Shown here: positions 6,486 through 7,521 of the stretch, one piece after another
Layout: every line of letters starts with the position of its first letter
How positions within the stretch are numbered: position 1 is the stretch's first letter
Source: an uncultured Lachnospiraceae bacterium
GTDB taxonomy: Bacteria > Bacillota > Clostridia > Lachnospirales > Lachnospiraceae
Direction: 5' to 3'
Length of the DNA stretch: 7,521 nt
Assembly: GCA_945827765.1 (NCBI GenBank)
Contig: CALZPS010000068.1
Span: 1 to 7,521, forward strand
Position numbers and translations under genes: made by a program
Notes under the pieces: model-generated
What the model was told of the DNA's origin: nothing
The model's input: only the letters and a program-made list of their open reading frames with translations
Databases searched by the model: none

Positions 6486-6488
6486 TTT

Positions 6489-7220
6489 CTACGTCCACAG
6501 CAGCGATGCAGGATTTATTTTCAAATCCGGATAGATGGAGCAGGGGACCTCGTCCTCAAAGGAATACATCGCTGCCTCCTCTTTCTCTTCTCCGAAAAGA
6601 TAAACCATCACCACTCTTTTTTCCGGATTGATAATCCAGTACTCCCTGACCCCGGCCATGCGGTACTTAAACAGTTTTATTCCGTAGTCCATCCTCTGTG
6701 ATGATGGGGAGACCACTTCCACAATCCAGTCAGGTGCCCCATTACACCCGCGCTCATCCAGCTTATCAATATCACAGATGACAGAGAGGTCAGGCTCCAC
6801 ATAGGTGAAATCATCCGCACACAGAAAAACAGCAAACGGAGGGATATAGACTTCACATTTTCCCTGATGGGCTTTAATATAACTCGCCACCGCCAGATAC
6901 ATCTCCCCTGCAATCTTCTGGTGCGTCCTGGTCGGCGTGGCCATGTAATAGATTTGCCCGTCAATCAGCTCCGCCCTCACGCCATCCGGAAGGGTATAAA
7001 TATCTTCAATCGTATAAACCCTCCGTTCCGTCTGATAAACGGCTGCTGCCTCCCGCACAAAAGAAGGCTCCTGTGCCGCCAGTATCTTCCCGTAAGAGAC
7101 GGACGCATCTGCAGCATTTGCAGAAACTTTTCCACCCATGAATGCCAGCTCCAGTGCTGCCAGTGTTTTCCGCCTGGGATTTTGCGTAGCCCCGCTCATG
7201 ACCTTTTGTACCGTTCCCAA
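6489..7220 (-). CDS. Uma2-family (DUF820) PD-(D/E)XK nuclease-fold protein, main part of an interrupted HTH-Uma2 gene
   Basis: Numbering from the first open codon, residues 69-240 are an Uma2 domain: YTIEDIYTLPDG (69-80), ELIDGQIYYM (84-93), THQKIAGEM (99-107), VEPDLSVICD (141-150), DWIVEVVSPSS (164-174), IKLFKYRMAGVREYWIINP (181-199). The PD-(D/E)XK residues appear intact: Asp144, Glu168 and a Lys at 182 or 185. Uma2 proteins share a restriction-endonuclease fold, but their cellular role is poorly known. The first ~28 residues are the second half of an HTH domain whose first half is cut off by a TAA at 7257-7259. The open frame itself would have to begin at TTG (7220) or ATG (7199), neither with a ribosome site seen. 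As it stands, little or no HTH-bearing protein should be made; the Uma2 domain would be made only by reinitiation. HTH-Uma2 proteins of this layout are, as I recall, common in Lachnospiraceae. Confidence 0.85.
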   Translation of the reverse strand: MGTVQKVMSGATQNPRRKTLAALELAFMGGKVSANAADASVSYGKILAAQEPSFVREAAAVYQTERRVYTIEDIYTLPDGVRAELIDGQIYYMATPTRTHQKIAGEMYLAVASYIKAHQGKCEVYIPPFAVFLCADDFTYVEPDLSVICDIDKLDERGCNGAPDWIVEVVSPSSQRMDYGIKLFKYRMAGVREYWIINPEKRVVMVYLFGEEKEEAAMYSFEDEVPCSIYPDLKINPASLLWT

Positions 7221-7256
7221 CGGAACCCCTGAAAGCTTAGCTAATTCTTCATTGCT

Positions 7257-7301
7257 TTAACCTTTTTGCTTCTTTTGTTCCCGCATCTCCTGTAAATTCA
7301 T
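7257..7301 (-). pseudogene. Disabled 5' end of the HTH-Uma2 gene, cut by an in-frame TAA
   Basis: Reading from ATG at 7301 in the same frame as the Uma2 part gives MNLQEMREQKKQKG, then TAA (7257-7259), then SNEELAKLSGVPLGTVQKVM and onward. This is a normal XRE-like helix-turn-helix start with the stop falling between helices 1 and 2, where relatives I recall have Leu (GLSNEELAKLSGV). A single TTA-to-TAA change explains it. Promoter and ribosome site upstream of 7301 are intact, so 7301 is the true start and the gene was recently functional. The restored protein would have 270 residues. A true nonsense mutation, strain mixture in the sample or an assembly error are all possible. Confidence 0.82.
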
Positions 7302-7309
7302 ATCAGCGT

Positions 7310-7314
7310 CTCCT
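7310..7314 (-). promoter_or_regulatory. Ribosome binding site that fixes the HTH-Uma2 start at 7301
   Basis: On the - strand AGGAG (complement of 7310-7314) lies 8 nt before ATG 7301, an ideal spacing. No comparable site precedes the later in-frame starts at 7220 (TTG) or 7199 (ATG). This is the main evidence that the interrupted reading frame began at 7301. Confidence 0.8.
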
Positions 7315-7321
7315 GGCGTTT

Positions 7322-7357
7322 CCATTTTTATTCCATAATTTTACCATTTTCATTCCA
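7322..7357 (-). repeat. Tandem 14-bp direct repeats flanking the -10 box (putative operator)
   Basis: The + strand sequences CCATTTTTATTCCA (7322-7335) and CCATTTTCATTCCA (7344-7357) differ at one base of 14 and start exactly 22 bp apart, about two helical turns, so both would face the same side of the DNA. One copy fills most of the -35/-10 spacer and the other covers the predicted transcription start, with the -10 box between them. This is the layout of a repressor site, plausibly for the HTH domain encoded just downstream. Binding is inferred only. Confidence 0.6.
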
Positions 7358-7366
7358 CTTTGTCAA
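7338..7366 (-). promoter_or_regulatory. Consensus sigma-A promoter of the HTH-Uma2 gene
   Basis: On the - strand TTGACA (complement of 7361-7366, six of six consensus) is followed by a 17-bp spacer and TAAAAT (complement of 7338-7343, five of six). Transcription should start near 7331, giving a leader of about 30 nt with AGGAG at 7310-7314 and ATG at 7301. It is the best promoter in the window. Confidence 0.82.
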
Positions 7367-7425
7367 CCAGCGTTCTGTTTTGTATTCTAATTTTATTCTG
7401 ATTTGGTTTTCTGCTATTATGAACT

Positions 7426-7521
7426 ATGTCCGTAAAACGACACCCTGAGAATTTTAGGAAACCTGACAAGAAACTATTGCAACGAGAGGGATTACTTCCT
7501 CCTGATGAACCATTAGCTTCT
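7426..7521 (+). CDS. Possible start of an unrecognised gene, cut by the window end
   Basis: From ATG 7426 the frame stays open for 32 codons to the window end (MSVKRHPENFRKPDKK at the start, then LLQREGLLPPDEPLAS). An in-frame TGA lies directly upstream, so this would be the true start. There is no ribosome site, and an open run of this length is fairly likely by chance. The composition (charged, proline-containing) looks more protein-like than the opposite strand, which is also open here. It would be divergent from the HTH-Uma2 gene. I do not recognise it. Confidence 0.25.
   Translation, partial: MSVKRHPENFRKPDKKLLQREGLLPPDEPLAS

Noticed and set aside
1..7521. CRISPR array, tRNA, rRNA or riboswitch
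   Set aside because: No regularly spaced repeats, cloverleaf or conserved RNA core was seen; the only dispersed repeat is the two-copy 70-bp element.

Overview
The window looks like a metagenomic contig end from a gut-type, low-to-mid-GC Clostridia, most likely Lachnospiraceae. I infer this from protein flavour, AGGAG-type ribosome sites and gene content; no marker gene settles it. The first 47 bases are not biological. They are the end of an Illumina P7 primer, an i7 index and the Nextera transposon end, left on the contig.

Region 1 (49-3720, + strand) is a tight run of three genes. It holds the 3' part of a nicotinate phosphoribosyltransferase gene (NAD salvage; its first ~90 codons are lost at the contig edge), then D-Ala-D-Ala ligase (ddl), then murF. 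The gaps are 14 and 16 bp. Ddl makes the dipeptide that MurF adds to UDP-MurNAc-tripeptide, so two consecutive steps of peptidoglycan precursor synthesis are encoded side by side. The Ddl active site is of the Tyr type, which predicts D-Ala-D-Ala and not D-Ala-D-Lac.

Region 2 (3804-5554, + strand) holds an AEC-family membrane transporter and a cytoplasmic SGNH/GDSL hydrolase. A 70-bp imperfect palindrome lies between them. It ends at a strong two-way terminator hairpin (5576-5630), where + strand genes meet - strand genes.

Region 3 (5629-7301, - strand) is accessory in character. An acidic DUF5674-like protein overlaps by 13 nt a basic helical protein of unknown function, an arrangement resembling toxin-antitoxin pairs. 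Upstream is an HTH-Uma2 nuclease-fold gene whose HTH is cut by an in-frame TAA. That gene keeps a consensus promoter (TTGACA-17-TAAAAT) and a ribosome site, and two 14-bp direct repeats 22 bp apart flank its -10 box like an operator. A second copy of the 70-bp palindrome (80% identical, ungapped) sits at the 3' end of the Uma2 gene.

The last ~100 bases hold only a weak, truncated + strand reading frame. The most useful points are the adapter artefact, the two-copy palindrome at gene 3' ends, the nonsense-interrupted HTH-Uma2 gene with its apparent operator, and the overlapping acidic/basic gene pair. I do not see a clear-cut new multi-gene system.
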